Shown in pieces: positions 15,313 through 23,945 of a stretch of 33,994 bases of DNA; position 1 is the stretch's first letter, and every line of letters starts with the position of its first letter. The DNA comes from Opitutia bacterium (GTDB lineage: Bacteria; Verrucomicrobiota; Verrucomicrobiia; Opitutales; Opitutaceae), in assembly GCA_947453695.1 (NCBI GenBank), contig CANGHW010000049.1, forward strand, positions 1 through 33,994, written 5' to 3'. Under the pieces are notes generated by a model. The model was not told where the DNA came from. It saw only the letters and a list, made by a program, of their open reading frames with translations, and did no database searches. The position numbers and the translations under genes were made by a program.

Positions 15313-16806
15313 ATGAATCGCCGATCGTTTGTTTACCACACAGGCCTCGGGTCGGCCGTGGCCTGTCTGGCGCCGGCTTGGCTGGGAGCGGCGCAGACGG
15401 GTGGCTCGGCGCGGCACCTTGCCGCCCGGGTCATCTCGGGGCCGGACGTGCCTTTGCCGGCGGGTAAGCGGCGTCCGTTTGGGTGGCAGACGGTGGCCGT
15501 CGCCGCGGCCGGCGGGGCGCCGCTAGTGCTGGCCTGGCCGGATTTGCCAGCGGAGCTGCGGCCGACGCACTTCCGCCTCGCGATCGGACTCGATGAGCGG
15601 GACGAGAAGACACTGGAACTCTCGCTGCCGCAGTCCGGGCGCGTGCTGTGGACGATGGAGCTGCGGTTTGTGAGTCAGTTTCAAGTCTACGAGTGGGCGC
15701 TCTCGGACGCGTATGTCGCCGCGGTGCGCCGCGAGGGGCTGGCCTTGCGGCTCACGCGAGGGAGCGATCTCGAAGTGCTCTCAACCGGGGAAGGGCTTCC
15801 GGAGGTGTTGAGCCCGCATTTGCTGGTGCCGGGACAGGTGGACGCGACGACGGAATACTTCGCGCGGATGCGGTCGCTGGCGTGTGTGCAGCAGTTCGGC
15901 TGGATGGAAGGATGCGTCCTCGACGGCTTGCTCGATCTGGCCGTGCTCCCGCAACACGCGGCGATGCGCGCAACGGCACTGCAACACCTGGGGCTCTTCT
16001 TCCGCGACGGGAAGCTGATCTACGAAAATCACCTGAGCGCGCCGAGCGATGGACGGCTTTACGGGATCGAAGGCGGCCTGCCCTTTGCCGCGCTGGCCCG
16101 GGTGGAGCCGTCGAGTCCTGTGCTGGATCTCGCGGTGCAGTTTTGGCGCTCTCGCTTACATGCGTCGGGCTCGATTCACGACGACGTCACGATGACGAGC
16201 GAGGGGGCCTACACGGTCGGCTACGCCCTCGCGGAAATCGCGCAGGCGCGGCACTCCGAGGAATTGATGACGCTGGCGCTCGCCCAAGTGCGGCTGCGAC
16301 AAGCGGCGTTGTTTGACGGCAAGGAGTTTTGGCGCACGCACGACGACAAGGGGAAGCGCGGCAACCGCAACTGGGCCCGCGGCATTGCGTGGCAGATTCT
16401 GGGGCTCGCTCGGACACTTGTAGTCGCGAAAGCCCGGGCTGACGTCGCGGATCTCGTCGCGTCGCTGCAGCAGATGTCGAACTGGGCGATGCGACTGCAA
16501 CGTCCCGACGGACTCTGGAGCGTATTTGCCGATGAGCCCGCGCTTACGCCCGATACTGCGGGCAGTGCGGGCATCGGTGCGGCATTGGCGATCGGCGCCA
16601 AGCACGGTTGGCTCGGGGCGGAGGCGCGGGCCGCGGCCCAACGGACCCTCGCGGGACTGGGACGGCACCTTACGGCGGATGGCCTGTTGGGCGGTGTATC
16701 CCAATCGAACAAAGGTGGAGAGGCGCTGCAGCGGGGTGACTATCGCAGCATCTACCAAATGGGGATGGGCTTGAAAGCTCAGCTCATGGCAGGTCTTGCG
16801 AAGTAG
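15313..16806 (+). CDS. Exported glycoside hydrolase, GH105/GH88 (unsaturated rhamnogalacturonyl hydrolase-like)
   Basis: The protein has 497 residues. The N-terminus MNRRSFVYHTGLGSAVA looks like a twin-arginine-type signal with cleavage around 26. Residues about 30-170 form an extra beta-rich N-terminal region not part of the catalytic core. The (alpha/alpha)6 barrel spans about 175-495, with GWMEGCVLDGL, DDVTMTSEGAYTVGYAL, NWARGIAWQILGLA (353-366) and TAGSAGIGAALAIGA, which are family hallmarks. GH105 enzymes hydrate the 4,5-unsaturated uronate at the end of pectate- or rhamnogalacturonan-lyase products, freeing it. It lies 43 bp after the receptor gene, followed by an esterase and a fucosidase, consistent with pectic side-chain breakdown and with the lyase fragment at the window start. 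Family sure; exact linkage not. Confidence 0.83.
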   Translation: MNRRSFVYHTGLGSAVACLAPAWLGAAQTGGSARHLAARVISGPDVPLPAGKRRPFGWQTVAVAAAGGAPLVLAWPDLPAELRPTHFRLAIGLDERDEKTLELSLPQSGRVLWTMELRFVSQFQVYEWALSDAYVAAVRREGLALRLTRGSDLEVLSTGEGLPEVLSPHLLVPGQVDATTEYFARMRSLACVQQFGWMEGCVLDGLLDLAVLPQHAAMRATALQHLGLFFRDGKLIYENHLSAPSDGRLYGIEGGLPFAALARVEPSSPVLDLAVQFWRSRLHASGSIHDDVTMTSEGAYTVGYALAEIAQARHSEELMTLALAQVRLRQAALFDGKEFWRTHDDKGKRGNRNWARGIAWQILGLARTLVVAKARADVADLVASLQQMSNWAMRLQRPDGLWSVFADEPALTPDTAGSAGIGAALAIGAKHGWLGAEARAAAQRTLAGLGRHLTADGLLGGVSQSNKGGEALQRGDYRSIYQMGMGLKAQLMAGLAK

Positions 16807-16829
16807 GTGTCGGCAGTTGTGATGCGGCC

Positions 16830-18035
16830 ATGAAACGTATCGTGGCCGCGCTGAGTTTGTTCGTGGTGGGGCTCGCCTGGGGCGGGCCCGCAGCGGGCGC
16901 CGGGGATGAAATTGGGCCGTGGAATATGCGAGAGGGCGAACGCGTGCCCGGCACGTATCCGGCAGTCGAGGGAGATCAGGCGGGGGTGCGGGCGCTATTT
17001 TTTGACGGGCCGGACTTTGAGGGAAAGCCCACGCGAGTCTTTGCCTACATCGGTTTACCGGCGATGGGCGGCGGCGAGAAAGTCCCGGGTATGGTGCTGG
17101 TGCACGGGGGTGGTGGCGCGGCGTTTCCCGAATGGGTGAGGCTCTGGACGGCCCGCGGCTATGCGGCGATTGCGCTCGATACGGGCGGAAACGTGCCGGC
17201 GAAAAACAAGACCGGCCGGGAGCGTCACGAATGGGCCGGTCCGGTCGACGGCGGGGCGAGTATCGCGCTGGGCGATCAGCCGCAGCGCGACCAATGGATG
17301 TATCACGCGGTCGCGAATATCATGCGGGCGCACTCACTTCTGGCCGCGCAGCCCGGCGTAGATGCGCGACGAATCGGACTCACCGGGATTTCGTGGGGCG
17401 GGGTTTTGACGGCGGCGGTGGCCGGCGTGGATGCGCGCTTCGCGGCGTTTGTGCCGGTGTATGGCTGCGGATTTCTCGGGGAGAGTGAGGCGTTTGGCCC
17501 GCAGAGTTCCTCAGCGGCCGGGGCGGATTGGATGAAACTTTGGGATCCGAGTCACCGCTTGGCTCGCGCCGCGGCGCCGATGTTTTGGGTGAACGGCACC
17601 AACGACCGATTTTTCCAGCTCGGCATCTGGCAGCGCTCGGTGCGTTTGGCGCAAGGACCGACGACGTTACGGGTCGAGCCGAGGATGGGGCACAGCCATC
17701 CGGCGGGTTGGAAGCCCGCGGAGATCGGGGTGTTCGTGGACTCCGTGTTGAAGGGAGGCCTGCCGCTCCCGGTGTGCGACGAGCCGCGCCGAAACGGCAA
17801 CGAAGTGGTGATGGCCGTGGCGACCAAGACGGCGATTGTGGAGGCGAAGATCCATGCTACTCGCGCCGCAGGAGTGGCGTCGAAGTGGCTGTGGGACGAG
17901 GCTCCCGCGGAATGGGACGCGGGGCACGGGCGCGTCACGGCGAAGCTGCCACTCGATGCGCGCTATTTCTTCGTCAGTGTGAAAGATATCCGGGAGTGCA
18001 CCGTGACCTCTTTCGTAGGTGAAGTTTTCCACTGA
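16830..18035 (+). CDS. Exported alpha/beta-hydrolase, acetylxylan esterase/dienelactone hydrolase-like
   Basis: This 401-residue protein has a signal peptide (about 1-24). The alpha/beta-hydrolase core shows an oxyanion loop HGGGG (92-96), nucleophile S188 in LTGISWGG, a likely acid D259 in WVNGTNDRFF and a histidine in MGHSHPAG (H288 or H290). The C-terminal part from about 310 is an additional beta domain. The type resembles cephalosporin-C-deacetylase/acetylxylan-esterase-like enzymes of polysaccharide clusters, so removal of acetyl or other acyl groups from the cluster's polymer is the likely job; a prolyl-peptidase-like activity is less likely but not excluded. It lies 23 bp after the GH105 gene and 23 bp before the fucosidase, apparently one transcript. 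No good ribosome-binding site precedes ATG 16830. Confidence 0.75.
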   Translation: MKRIVAALSLFVVGLAWGGPAAGAGDEIGPWNMREGERVPGTYPAVEGDQAGVRALFFDGPDFEGKPTRVFAYIGLPAMGGGEKVPGMVLVHGGGGAAFPEWVRLWTARGYAAIALDTGGNVPAKNKTGRERHEWAGPVDGGASIALGDQPQRDQWMYHAVANIMRAHSLLAAQPGVDARRIGLTGISWGGVLTAAVAGVDARFAAFVPVYGCGFLGESEAFGPQSSSAAGADWMKLWDPSHRLARAAAPMFWVNGTNDRFFQLGIWQRSVRLAQGPTTLRVEPRMGHSHPAGWKPAEIGVFVDSVLKGGLPLPVCDEPRRNGNEVVMAVATKTAIVEAKIHATRAAGVASKWLWDEAPAEWDAGHGRVTAKLPLDARYFFVSVKDIRECTVTSFVGEVFH

Positions 18036-18058
18036 TTGTGCGTGCTGGAGATTTTTCA

Positions 18059-20167
18059 ATGAAACCAAATCTGCGCTCTTTGTTGCTCTGTGGGCTTCTG
18101 CCTTTCGTCGGCGTGTCGGCCCGTGCCGCTGTGGCCCCGCCGGCGCCCTACGGTCCACTGCCCACCGAACGACAGCTGCAATGGCATGCGCTGGAGGCCT
18201 ACGCCTTTGTGCACTTCACCGTGAACACATTCACGGATCGCGAGTGGGGCCTCGGCGACGAGTCGCCGGCGGTCTTCAATCCCAGTGCGTTTGACGCCGA
18301 CCAGATCGTGCGCACGGCGAAGGAAGGCGGACTCCGGGGCGTCATTCTCACCGCCAAACATCATGACGGCTTTTGCCTCTGGCCGTCTCAGTATACCGAG
18401 CACTCGGTGAAGAACTCGCCGTGGAAGAACGGCCGCGGCGATGTCGTGCGTGAGATGGCGGACGCATGTCGGCGCGCGGGTCTCGCGTTTGGCGTCTACC
18501 TCTCGCCGTGGGATCGCAATCATCGCGACTATGGCCGGCCGGAGTATCTGACCTATTACCGCAACCAGCTGCGTGAGCTCCTCACGAATTACGGTCCGCT
18601 CTTCACCGTGTGGTTCGATGGGGCCAATGGCGGTGACGGCTACTACGGCGGAGCGAACGAGAAGCGGAGCATCAACAATCGCACCTACTATGACTGGCCC
18701 AACACCTGGAGCATGGTGCGGGAACTCCAGCCGCTGGCGTCCATGTTCAGCGATGCGGGGCCGGATTTTCGCTGGGTCGGCAATGAGAGCGGGATCGCTG
18801 GCGAAACCTGTTGGGCGACCTTGGACATGACCAAGCCCATGCGCTACCCCGGCGGCGGCTCCGAAGGGCTCAACGCCGGTGAACGGCCCGGCACCCAGTG
18901 GCTGCCAGCCGAATGTGACGTCTCGATTCGCCCGGGCTGGTTTTACCACGCAAGCGAGGATACGGCGGTAAAGTCGCCGGCGCAGCTGCTGGATATTTAC
19001 TACAAATCCGTCGGTCGCGGAGCCGATCTGAATCTCAACCTGCCACCGGATCGGCGCGGGGTGATCCATGAAAACGATGTCCGGTCGCTGCGCGAATTCC
19101 GCCGCCGGCTCGACCAGACCTTCGCGACGAACCTCGCAGCCGGGGCGCGCGTGATCGCGAGCAATACGCGCGGGGGTGATGTGCAGGGCGAGTTTGCCCC
19201 GGCGCGCGTGCTCGATGGCAAGCGGGACACCTATTGGGCCACCGACGATGCCGTGACTGCGCCAGAGCTTGTGGTGGAACTGGGGGCGGTGAAGACGTTC
19301 AACGTCGTCGACCTGCGCGAATACCTGCCGCTCGGACAACGCGTTGAAGCCTTCGCGGTGGATGCGTGGCGGGAGGGGGAGTGGGTCACGTTCGCGCAGG
19401 GCACCAGCATCGGCAACCGTCGCCTCGTGCGCGGCGTCTGTGTCACGACCGACAAGGTGCGGCTACGCATCACCGCCGCCCCGGTCGCGCCGGCGATCGC
19501 AGAGTTCGGGCTCTACGCCGAGCCTGAGTCGCTGGCGGCGCCGACGATTGCGCGGAACCGCGTCGGCCATATCACCCTCGTCGCGGACTCGGCGGCGGTG
19601 ACCATGCGCTACACGACCGAAGGCAGCGAACCGACCGCGCAATCGAGCGCCTACACCGAGCCCTTGCGGCTGACCCGCGGCGGTGTGGTGCGCGCCCGGA
19701 GCTTCGCGGCGGATGGAACGGCGGGGGCGACGGCCACCCTGCAGTTTGGCGCGACGAAGTCGCGCTGGCGCGTGCTCAGCCCGACCGCGGATGCGCGGCC
19801 GAAAGAGGGACCGCGTCTGATGATCGACGATTCGCCGGCGAGCGTCTGGCACGCGCCAACGGCCGGCCCCTGTGAGGTAACGATCGATCTCGGCGAGGCC
19901 CTCGCGTTGACCACCCTGCGCTATCTTCCGCCCTCGGACGGTGCGCCCCGCGGGGCGGTCGACCGCTATGAGTTTCTCGCCAGTGCGGATAACAAAACGT
20001 GGACGTCGGTCGCGGCGGGGGAGTTCGCCAATCTTCGCGCTAACCCCATCGAGCAGGTGATCCCGGTCGATCCGCCCACCTTGATGCGCTACTTGCGTTT
20101 CGTGGCGAAGCACACGCTCGATGATGCGCCGGCAGCGATCGCGGAGATCGGGCTGACGGCGAAGTGA
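18059..20167 (+). CDS. Exported alpha-L-fucosidase, GH29, with C-terminal carbohydrate-binding modules
   Basis: This 702-residue enzyme has a signal peptide (1-23). The GH29 barrel (about 35-350) contains [27 protein letters not shown] (98-110) and the nucleophile D187 in [12 protein letters not shown]. These are typical of the subfamily with broader or linkage-selective fucose removal. Downstream are an F5/8-type-C-like domain (about 360-480), a chitobiase/Hex C-terminal-like module (about 495-560, [13 protein letters not shown]) and a second F5/8-like domain (about 575-700, [20 protein letters not shown]). ATG 18059 is preferred over GTG 18038 because TGGAG (18046-18050) is well spaced and the signal peptide begins there. 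Fucose occurs on rhamnogalacturonan side chains and xyloglucan, which suits the operon. Confidence 0.9.
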   Translation: MKPNLRSLLLCGLLPFVGVSARAAVAPPAPYGPLPTERQLQWHALEAYAFVHFTVNTFTDREWGLGDESPAVFNPSAFDADQIVRTAKEGGLRGVILTAKHHDGFCLWPSQYTEHSVKNSPWKNGRGDVVREMADACRRAGLAFGVYLSPWDRNHRDYGRPEYLTYYRNQLRELLTNYGPLFTVWFDGANGGDGYYGGANEKRSINNRTYYDWPNTWSMVRELQPLASMFSDAGPDFRWVGNESGIAGETCWATLDMTKPMRYPGGGSEGLNAGERPGTQWLPAECDVSIRPGWFYHASEDTAVKSPAQLLDIYYKSVGRGADLNLNLPPDRRGVIHENDVRSLREFRRRLDQTFATNLAAGARVIASNTRGGDVQGEFAPARVLDGKRDTYWATDDAVTAPELVVELGAVKTFNVVDLREYLPLGQRVEAFAVDAWREGEWVTFAQGTSIGNRRLVRGVCVTTDKVRLRITAAPVAPAIAEFGLYAEPESLAAPTIARNRVGHITLVADSAAVTMRYTTEGSEPTAQSSAYTEPLRLTRGGVVRARSFAADGTAGATATLQFGATKSRWRVLSPTADARPKEGPRLMIDDSPASVWHAPTAGPCEVTIDLGEALALTTLRYLPPSDGAPRGAVDRYEFLASADNKTWTSVAAGEFANLRANPIEQVIPVDPPTLMRYLRFVAKHTLDDAPAAIAEIGLTAK

Positions 20168-20214
20168 CGCGGGATTGCCAAGCGGGGGGCGGGTCTCTTC
20201 CTTCGCCCGCTTTC

Positions 20215-20955
20215 ATGAAAACCCTCGGCATCGACATCGGCGGCTCCGCGCTCAAAGGCGCACCCGTTGACACCAAAACCGGCCAGCTTCTCGCGGAGCG
20301 CCATCGCATCGATACGCCCCGCAACCTCACGCCCAAAGAGATGGCGCGGGCGGTGGCGCACATGGCCGAGCACTTCGATTGGAAGGGGCCGATCGGCATT
20401 GGGTTTCCCGGCGTGATCGAAGAATCGACGATCTGGACCTCGGCCAATCTCGACAAAAAATTCATCGGCTGCGACGGCGCGAAGCTCTTTGGCAAGTCGA
20501 CGGGTTGCCCCATTGCGCTGGTGAACGACGCGGCGGCCGCCGGCATCGCCGAGATGCATTTCGGCGCGGGCCGGGACTTCATGGGCAAGACGCTGCTCCT
20601 CACACTGGGCACCGGCGTCGGGTCGTGTCTCGCCTACCAAGGCGTCGTCACGCCGTTGGAGCTCGGTCATTTTCCCTGGGGCAAGCATGGCGACTCGGCG
20701 GAGAAATTTCTGGCCGCATCGGTGCTCGAGCAAAAGGGGCTTTCGTGGAAAGAGTGGGGCGGCCGCCTCCACGACTATGTGGCGGTCTTGGAAAAGCTGT
20801 TTTGGCCCGAATTGATCATTGTGGGCGGCGGGGTAAGCGCCGACCACAAGAAGTTCTTCAAGTTCATCAAGCCGCGCGCGAAACTCGTGCCGGCCGAATT
20901 CTTCAACAACGCCGGCATCGTCGGCGCCGCGCTCTGGGCGGCCGAGAAGAAGTGA
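20215..20955 (+). CDS. ppgK: ROK-type kinase, polyphosphate glucokinase-like
   Basis: This 246-residue cytoplasmic sugar kinase starts at ATG 20215, since the N-terminal phosphate-binding motif [15 protein letters not shown] follows at once. The layout matches polyphosphate glucokinase closely: [23 protein letters not shown] with the catalytic Asp, [46 protein letters not shown] and [16 protein letters not shown]. Such enzymes phosphorylate glucose with polyphosphate and often also ATP. It follows the fucosidase by 47 bp on the same strand and faces the convergent RraA-like gene, so it may close the carbohydrate operon and trap released glucose. The ROK superfamily is sure; polyphosphate use is inferred from overall resemblance. 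Confidence 0.85.
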   Translation: MKTLGIDIGGSALKGAPVDTKTGQLLAERHRIDTPRNLTPKEMARAVAHMAEHFDWKGPIGIGFPGVIEESTIWTSANLDKKFIGCDGAKLFGKSTGCPIALVNDAAAAGIAEMHFGAGRDFMGKTLLLTLGTGVGSCLAYQGVVTPLELGHFPWGKHGDSAEKFLAASVLEQKGLSWKEWGGRLHDYVAVLEKLFWPELIIVGGGVSADHKKFFKFIKPRAKLVPAEFFNNAGIVGAALWAAEKK

Positions 20956-21000
20956 TGCAGACGGACAAGGGGCGGAGGGATGGGCGGCCCAAGGCGCCGC

Positions 21001-21708
21001 TTAGAAGTATCCGCCCTTGTCCGTGATCTGTTGCACCGTCTGGCCTTCGGCAACCCAGCTGAAGATCTTCTTTTCGTTGGCGCGAATCTCTTCGGCGCGC
21101 ACGAGGACTTCGTAGGCGATATCGCGCGGGACGACTACGATGCCATCAATGTCGCCGAGGATCACGTCGCCCGGTTTGATCACCACGCCGCGGATCATGA
21201 TAGGGGTCTGATAGTGCGTGATCAGGCAACGGCCGAGACTGCCGTTCGGAATGCGGTATTTGTAGAAGACCGGGAAATCCTTCTCGAGTATCTGGTGCGT
21301 GTCGCGGATACCGCCGTCGATCAACGCGGCTTTAACCCCTTTGGCGACGACCGTGGCCGTCATGACTCCGCCCCAGAGCGTGGCTTTTTCGTCGTTGGTG
21401 GTATCCCAGACGACGAAAGCGCCGGCCTGCATCTCATCGAGCATCTGGCCACGATAGGTGAGCTCGCCGGTGATCTTCACGTTGGGCGCACTCTTTACGG
21501 TGAACGCGATGCCCGCGACGCTGCGCTCGGGGCGGAGTGGGATCAGCTGGCCGATGCCCTGGTCGAGGAGCGCGTGTTCGCGAAGCACGTCGCTGATCGC
21601 ACCGGTGTAGAGTTGTTCGTAGCGGGCGAGGAGCTCGCTCACCGGGATGGGGAATTCTTTGGTCGAGATCGTCTCGCGCGCAGCGATCAGCTTCTCGAGT
21701 TTCATCAT
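21001..21708 (-). CDS. RraA-like protein (HMG/CHA aldolase / oxaloacetate decarboxylase superfamily)
   Basis: This 235-residue protein of the RraA fold carries the superfamily core GGVMTATVVAKGVKAALIDGGIRDT (113-137), where the Gly-rich turn and R135/D136 bind substrate and metal, and the GDIDGIVVVP strand (185-194). Members include 4-hydroxy-4-methyl-2-oxoglutarate aldolases, oxaloacetate decarboxylases and RNase E inhibitors. Next to a mannonate dehydratase and an IclR regulator, a role on a keto-acid in uronate breakdown is the likeliest (inference). ATG 21708 is chosen because a strong AAGGAAG lies 5 bp before it; an earlier in-frame ATG at 21756 would add 16 residues and has no ribosome-binding site. 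The last gene of a minus-strand run IclR - uxuA - this gene. Confidence 0.82.
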   Translation of the reverse strand: MMKLEKLIAARETISTKEFPIPVSELLARYEQLYTGAISDVLREHALLDQGIGQLIPLRPERSVAGIAFTVKSAPNVKITGELTYRGQMLDEMQAGAFVVWDTTNDEKATLWGGVMTATVVAKGVKAALIDGGIRDTHQILEKDFPVFYKYRIPNGSLGRCLITHYQTPIMIRGVVIKPGDVILGDIDGIVVVPRDIAYEVLVRAEEIRANEKKIFSWVAEGQTVQQITDKGGYF

Positions 21709-21713
21709 CTTGG

Positions 21714-21720
21714 CTTCCTT
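21714..21720 (-). promoter_or_regulatory. Shine-Dalgarno sequence deciding the RraA-like start
   Basis: On the minus strand AAGGAAG is followed by CCAAG and then ATGATG (first ATG 21706-21708). It is one of the few strong ribosome-binding sites in the window and argues for the shorter protein. Confidence 0.6.
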
Positions 21721-21772
21721 TTGGAGAAGGCCTTCAGGTTTTTCAGCGGGAGTCATAGTCGGAGGAATATCG

Positions 21773-22741
21773 TTAGGAGTAAGGAATGTGCGCGGTATCG
21801 AGGATGCCCTTCATGTAGCCGATCGCGAAGAGGCGGCCGAGGTAGGCGTAGCCGTGGGGCAGGTCTTCTTCGCCAGCGAGCGAGGGAACGTGGTCGACGC
21901 GGATGGGGCCGCGAAAACCGATTTCGTGGTAGAGTCGCAGCATGGCCGGCATGTCGGTGGGGCCGGCGTCGTGAAACGTCTCCGTGAAGTCGGTCGCCGG
22001 GCCCTCGATGTCGCGGAAGTGCACGAAGGCGATGCGGTCCGCGAAACGACGGGCGGCAGACGGAATATCGCAGCCCATGGCTTTGAAGTTGGCCTGACAA
22101 AACGTGATGCGATGCGACGGCGAATCGCTTAGCGCCAGCGCGCGGGCAAAGCCTGCCGGGTCCGAAAAAATCCGGCCGACGCCGCGCAACGGTGAAAGCG
22201 GCGGATCATCGGGATGCAGGCCCAATTTCACGCCGGCCTGCTCGGCGGCTGGCAAGACGGCGCGGAGGAAATAGGTGTAGTTCTCCCAGAGCTTCTCCTC
22301 GGTGACGCGATCCTCGGGTGCGACGGGATGCGGATCGAGGGCGCTGAGTTGAAAGCGATTCGTGAGTGCGCCGCCGCGGGTTGGCACGTGGGTGTGCGTG
22401 CGGCACCAGCCGATGGTCGCCATGAAATTGTAGCACAGGAGCGGAATGCCGAGTTCGCCCATGTTGCGGAGCATGCGACAGTAGAGCGCGAGATCCTCGT
22501 CGCGGCCGTCGAGGCCGAGTTTGATCCGCCGCATGTCGAACTCGTCGCCCTCGAGGCCGGCGAGCGTAAGTCCGGCGTCGGCGAATTGCCGCTGCACCGA
22601 GCGGAGCGCGTCGAGGTCCCACGGTGGGTTCAGCCCGGTGTCGCGCGGGTGGCAGCGGACGATCGCGTGGGTGACGCCGACTTGGCGCGCAAAATCCCAC
22701 GACCGGTCGCGTTTGGGCGGGAGAAAATCAGTGAGGATCAT
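21773..22741 (-). CDS. uxuA: Mannonate dehydratase-like (UxuA family)
   Basis: This 322-residue TIM-barrel protein of the UxuA family converts D-mannonate to 2-keto-3-deoxygluconate in hexuronate catabolism. Visible family blocks are LLCYNFMATIGWCRTHTH (101-118), GLHPDDPPLSPLRGVGRI (174-191), FCQANF with C215, HFRD with H241, and RVDHVP with D283. These supply the His/Cys/His/Asp set used for metal binding. It is shorter than the enterobacterial enzyme (near 390) but close to other bacterial homologues. It is 34 bp downstream of the IclR regulator and 64 bp before the RraA-like gene. The GH115 and MFS genes of the next cluster would supply glucuronate. A related sugar-acid dehydratase specificity is possible. 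Confidence 0.85.
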   Translation of the reverse strand: MILTDFLPPKRDRSWDFARQVGVTHAIVRCHPRDTGLNPPWDLDALRSVQRQFADAGLTLAGLEGDEFDMRRIKLGLDGRDEDLALYCRMLRNMGELGIPLLCYNFMATIGWCRTHTHVPTRGGALTNRFQLSALDPHPVAPEDRVTEEKLWENYTYFLRAVLPAAEQAGVKLGLHPDDPPLSPLRGVGRIFSDPAGFARALALSDSPSHRITFCQANFKAMGCDIPSAARRFADRIAFVHFRDIEGPATDFTETFHDAGPTDMPAMLRLYHEIGFRGPIRVDHVPSLAGEEDLPHGYAYLGRLFAIGYMKGILDTAHIPYS

Positions 22742-22775
22742 GGCAGGTGGGCAGGGCGGGGCAGGGGAGGAGAGG

Positions 22776-23567
22776 TTAGCGCGCGGAGGGTGCGGCGTGG
22801 CCGACGATCAACTCGGAGCAGTGGCGAGTCGTGGCTTGGAGCTCGCGGACCAACGCCGGACGCACGGCCGGATCAAAATCGGTGGGAAATCCCAGGAGAG
22901 TCACCTCGCCGACGAGCTTGCCTTCATGCCCGTGGAGAGGAGCGGACAGGGTGTTGATGTGCGGTTGATAGGAGCCGTGGTCGAAACCGTAGGATTGGCG
23001 CCGAAACTCGCGGATGCGTCGCAGCGCGGATTCGCGCTTTTGGAAGCGCCATACTTCGTCAGGCGCCTCGTCCAGAATGCGGGACACCTCGTCGTCTTTG
23101 AGTGCCGCCAAAAAGGCTGCTCCACTCGAGCCGATGGGCAGGGGAACCACGGAGCCGACACGCGAAGTAATGGCAGTCCCTTTCGGTGAACTGGCGCTGT
23201 GCAGCGTCACGGCATCATCGCCCTGACGCACGGTCAGTTTCGCCGTTAGGCCGGTGGTCTTGGCCAGCCGCGCCAGAGGCTCGCGCACGGTTTCGACGAG
23301 TAATTCATGGCGCAGCAGCGGTCGCAGCAAAGGCACCAGGCCGAAGGAAAGTTCAAACGTGCCATTGGCTCCCGCGCGCAGCCAGCCGTGCGCGACCAAG
23401 GTTTGGAGAATCCGGTAACACGTCGTGGGCGAGATCGTCAGCGTGGAGGCGAGGCCCTTCGTCGTGACCGGACCCTGGGCTTGCGCGACGGCCTCAAGCA
23501 CCGCGATGGCCTTCCGCAAGACCGGCACGGTGTGGGCGGTTTTTTTCGGCGAGAAAGGTGGGGGCAT
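22776..23567 (-). CDS. IclR-family transcriptional regulator
   Basis: This 263-residue regulator has a winged helix-turn-helix at about 15-75 (VLRKAIAVLEAVAQ, LTISPTTCYRILQTLVAHGWL) and an IclR effector-binding GAF-like domain at about 85-255 (GSVVPLPIGSSGAAFLAAL, ISAPLHGHEG-like NTLSAPLHGHEGKLVGEV, ending with the LVRELQATTRHCSELIG-type helix). ATG 23567 is chosen because the upstream 27 codons are Arg/Pro-rich and without motif. It lies 34 bp ahead of uxuA on the same strand, so it likely regulates the uronate genes in the manner of KdgR, an IclR member that responds to 2-keto-3-deoxygluconate; that effector is inference. Confidence 0.88.
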   Translation of the reverse strand: MPPPFSPKKTAHTVPVLRKAIAVLEAVAQAQGPVTTKGLASTLTISPTTCYRILQTLVAHGWLRAGANGTFELSFGLVPLLRPLLRHELLVETVREPLARLAKTTGLTAKLTVRQGDDAVTLHSASSPKGTAITSRVGSVVPLPIGSSGAAFLAALKDDEVSRILDEAPDEVWRFQKRESALRRIREFRRQSYGFDHGSYQPHINTLSAPLHGHEGKLVGEVTLLGFPTDFDPAVRPALVRELQATTRHCSELIVGHAAPSAR

Positions 23568-23945
23568 GACGGGTTTGGGCCTGCGGCGGTGAATCGCGGC
23601 TCGCGGAGGGCAGGTGACGTTGCACCGGAGATGCGGTGGGCACGTCAAGGCGACAGGCCGCCAATATTCAATAGGGAATAATAATCGTCAGGCGGGAGGG
23701 CGACGGAAGACAGGTGTCGGTGGAGTCGAGCGGGAAAGCCACGATGGAGTTCGGCGAGCTCTCACGTTTGGCGTGGGAGGTCTGCCGGAGATTTTGGGGC
23801 GGACCGGCTGTTTCGTTGGTGTCGGGTGGCGACGGCGCGGGAGCGATAAGCTCGGACGACCGCAGCGCAGTGCATCTCTCCGGTCGCGCCTCTGCCTATC
23901 TTGGCCTTCCTGCGTGCTGTGGGGCGTCGCAGCCCGTAGTGGCGA
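23568..23945. other. 378-bp spacer without a convincing gene
   Basis: This stretch lies upstream of the iclR gene and downstream of the araC-type gene, both minus strand. Frames open on the plus strand (for example 23714-24013) have no motif, run into the araC-type gene antisense and have no ribosome-binding site. An AT-rich island at about 23660-23690 stands out from the GC-rich surroundings and is the best place for the iclR-uxuA promoter. Confidence 0.5.
23665..23680. promoter_or_regulatory. Candidate IclR operator/promoter island
   Basis: TATTC-AATAGG-GAATA is a perfect 5+5 bp palindrome of 16 bp, about 98 bp upstream of the iclR start, inside a local AT-rich island. IclR-family sites are typically imperfect palindromes of this size near their own promoter. 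Assignment is by position only. Confidence 0.35.

Noticed and set aside
18056-19339. A 427-codon minus-strand frame antisense to the fucosidase
   Set aside because: No domain and no start context; the GH29 frame has signal peptide, catalytic motifs and modules.
20984-21000. GCGGC/GCCGC 5-bp stem between the convergent kinase and RraA-like genes as terminator
   Set aside because: The stem is short and no T-run follows on either strand; ordinary in such GC-rich DNA.
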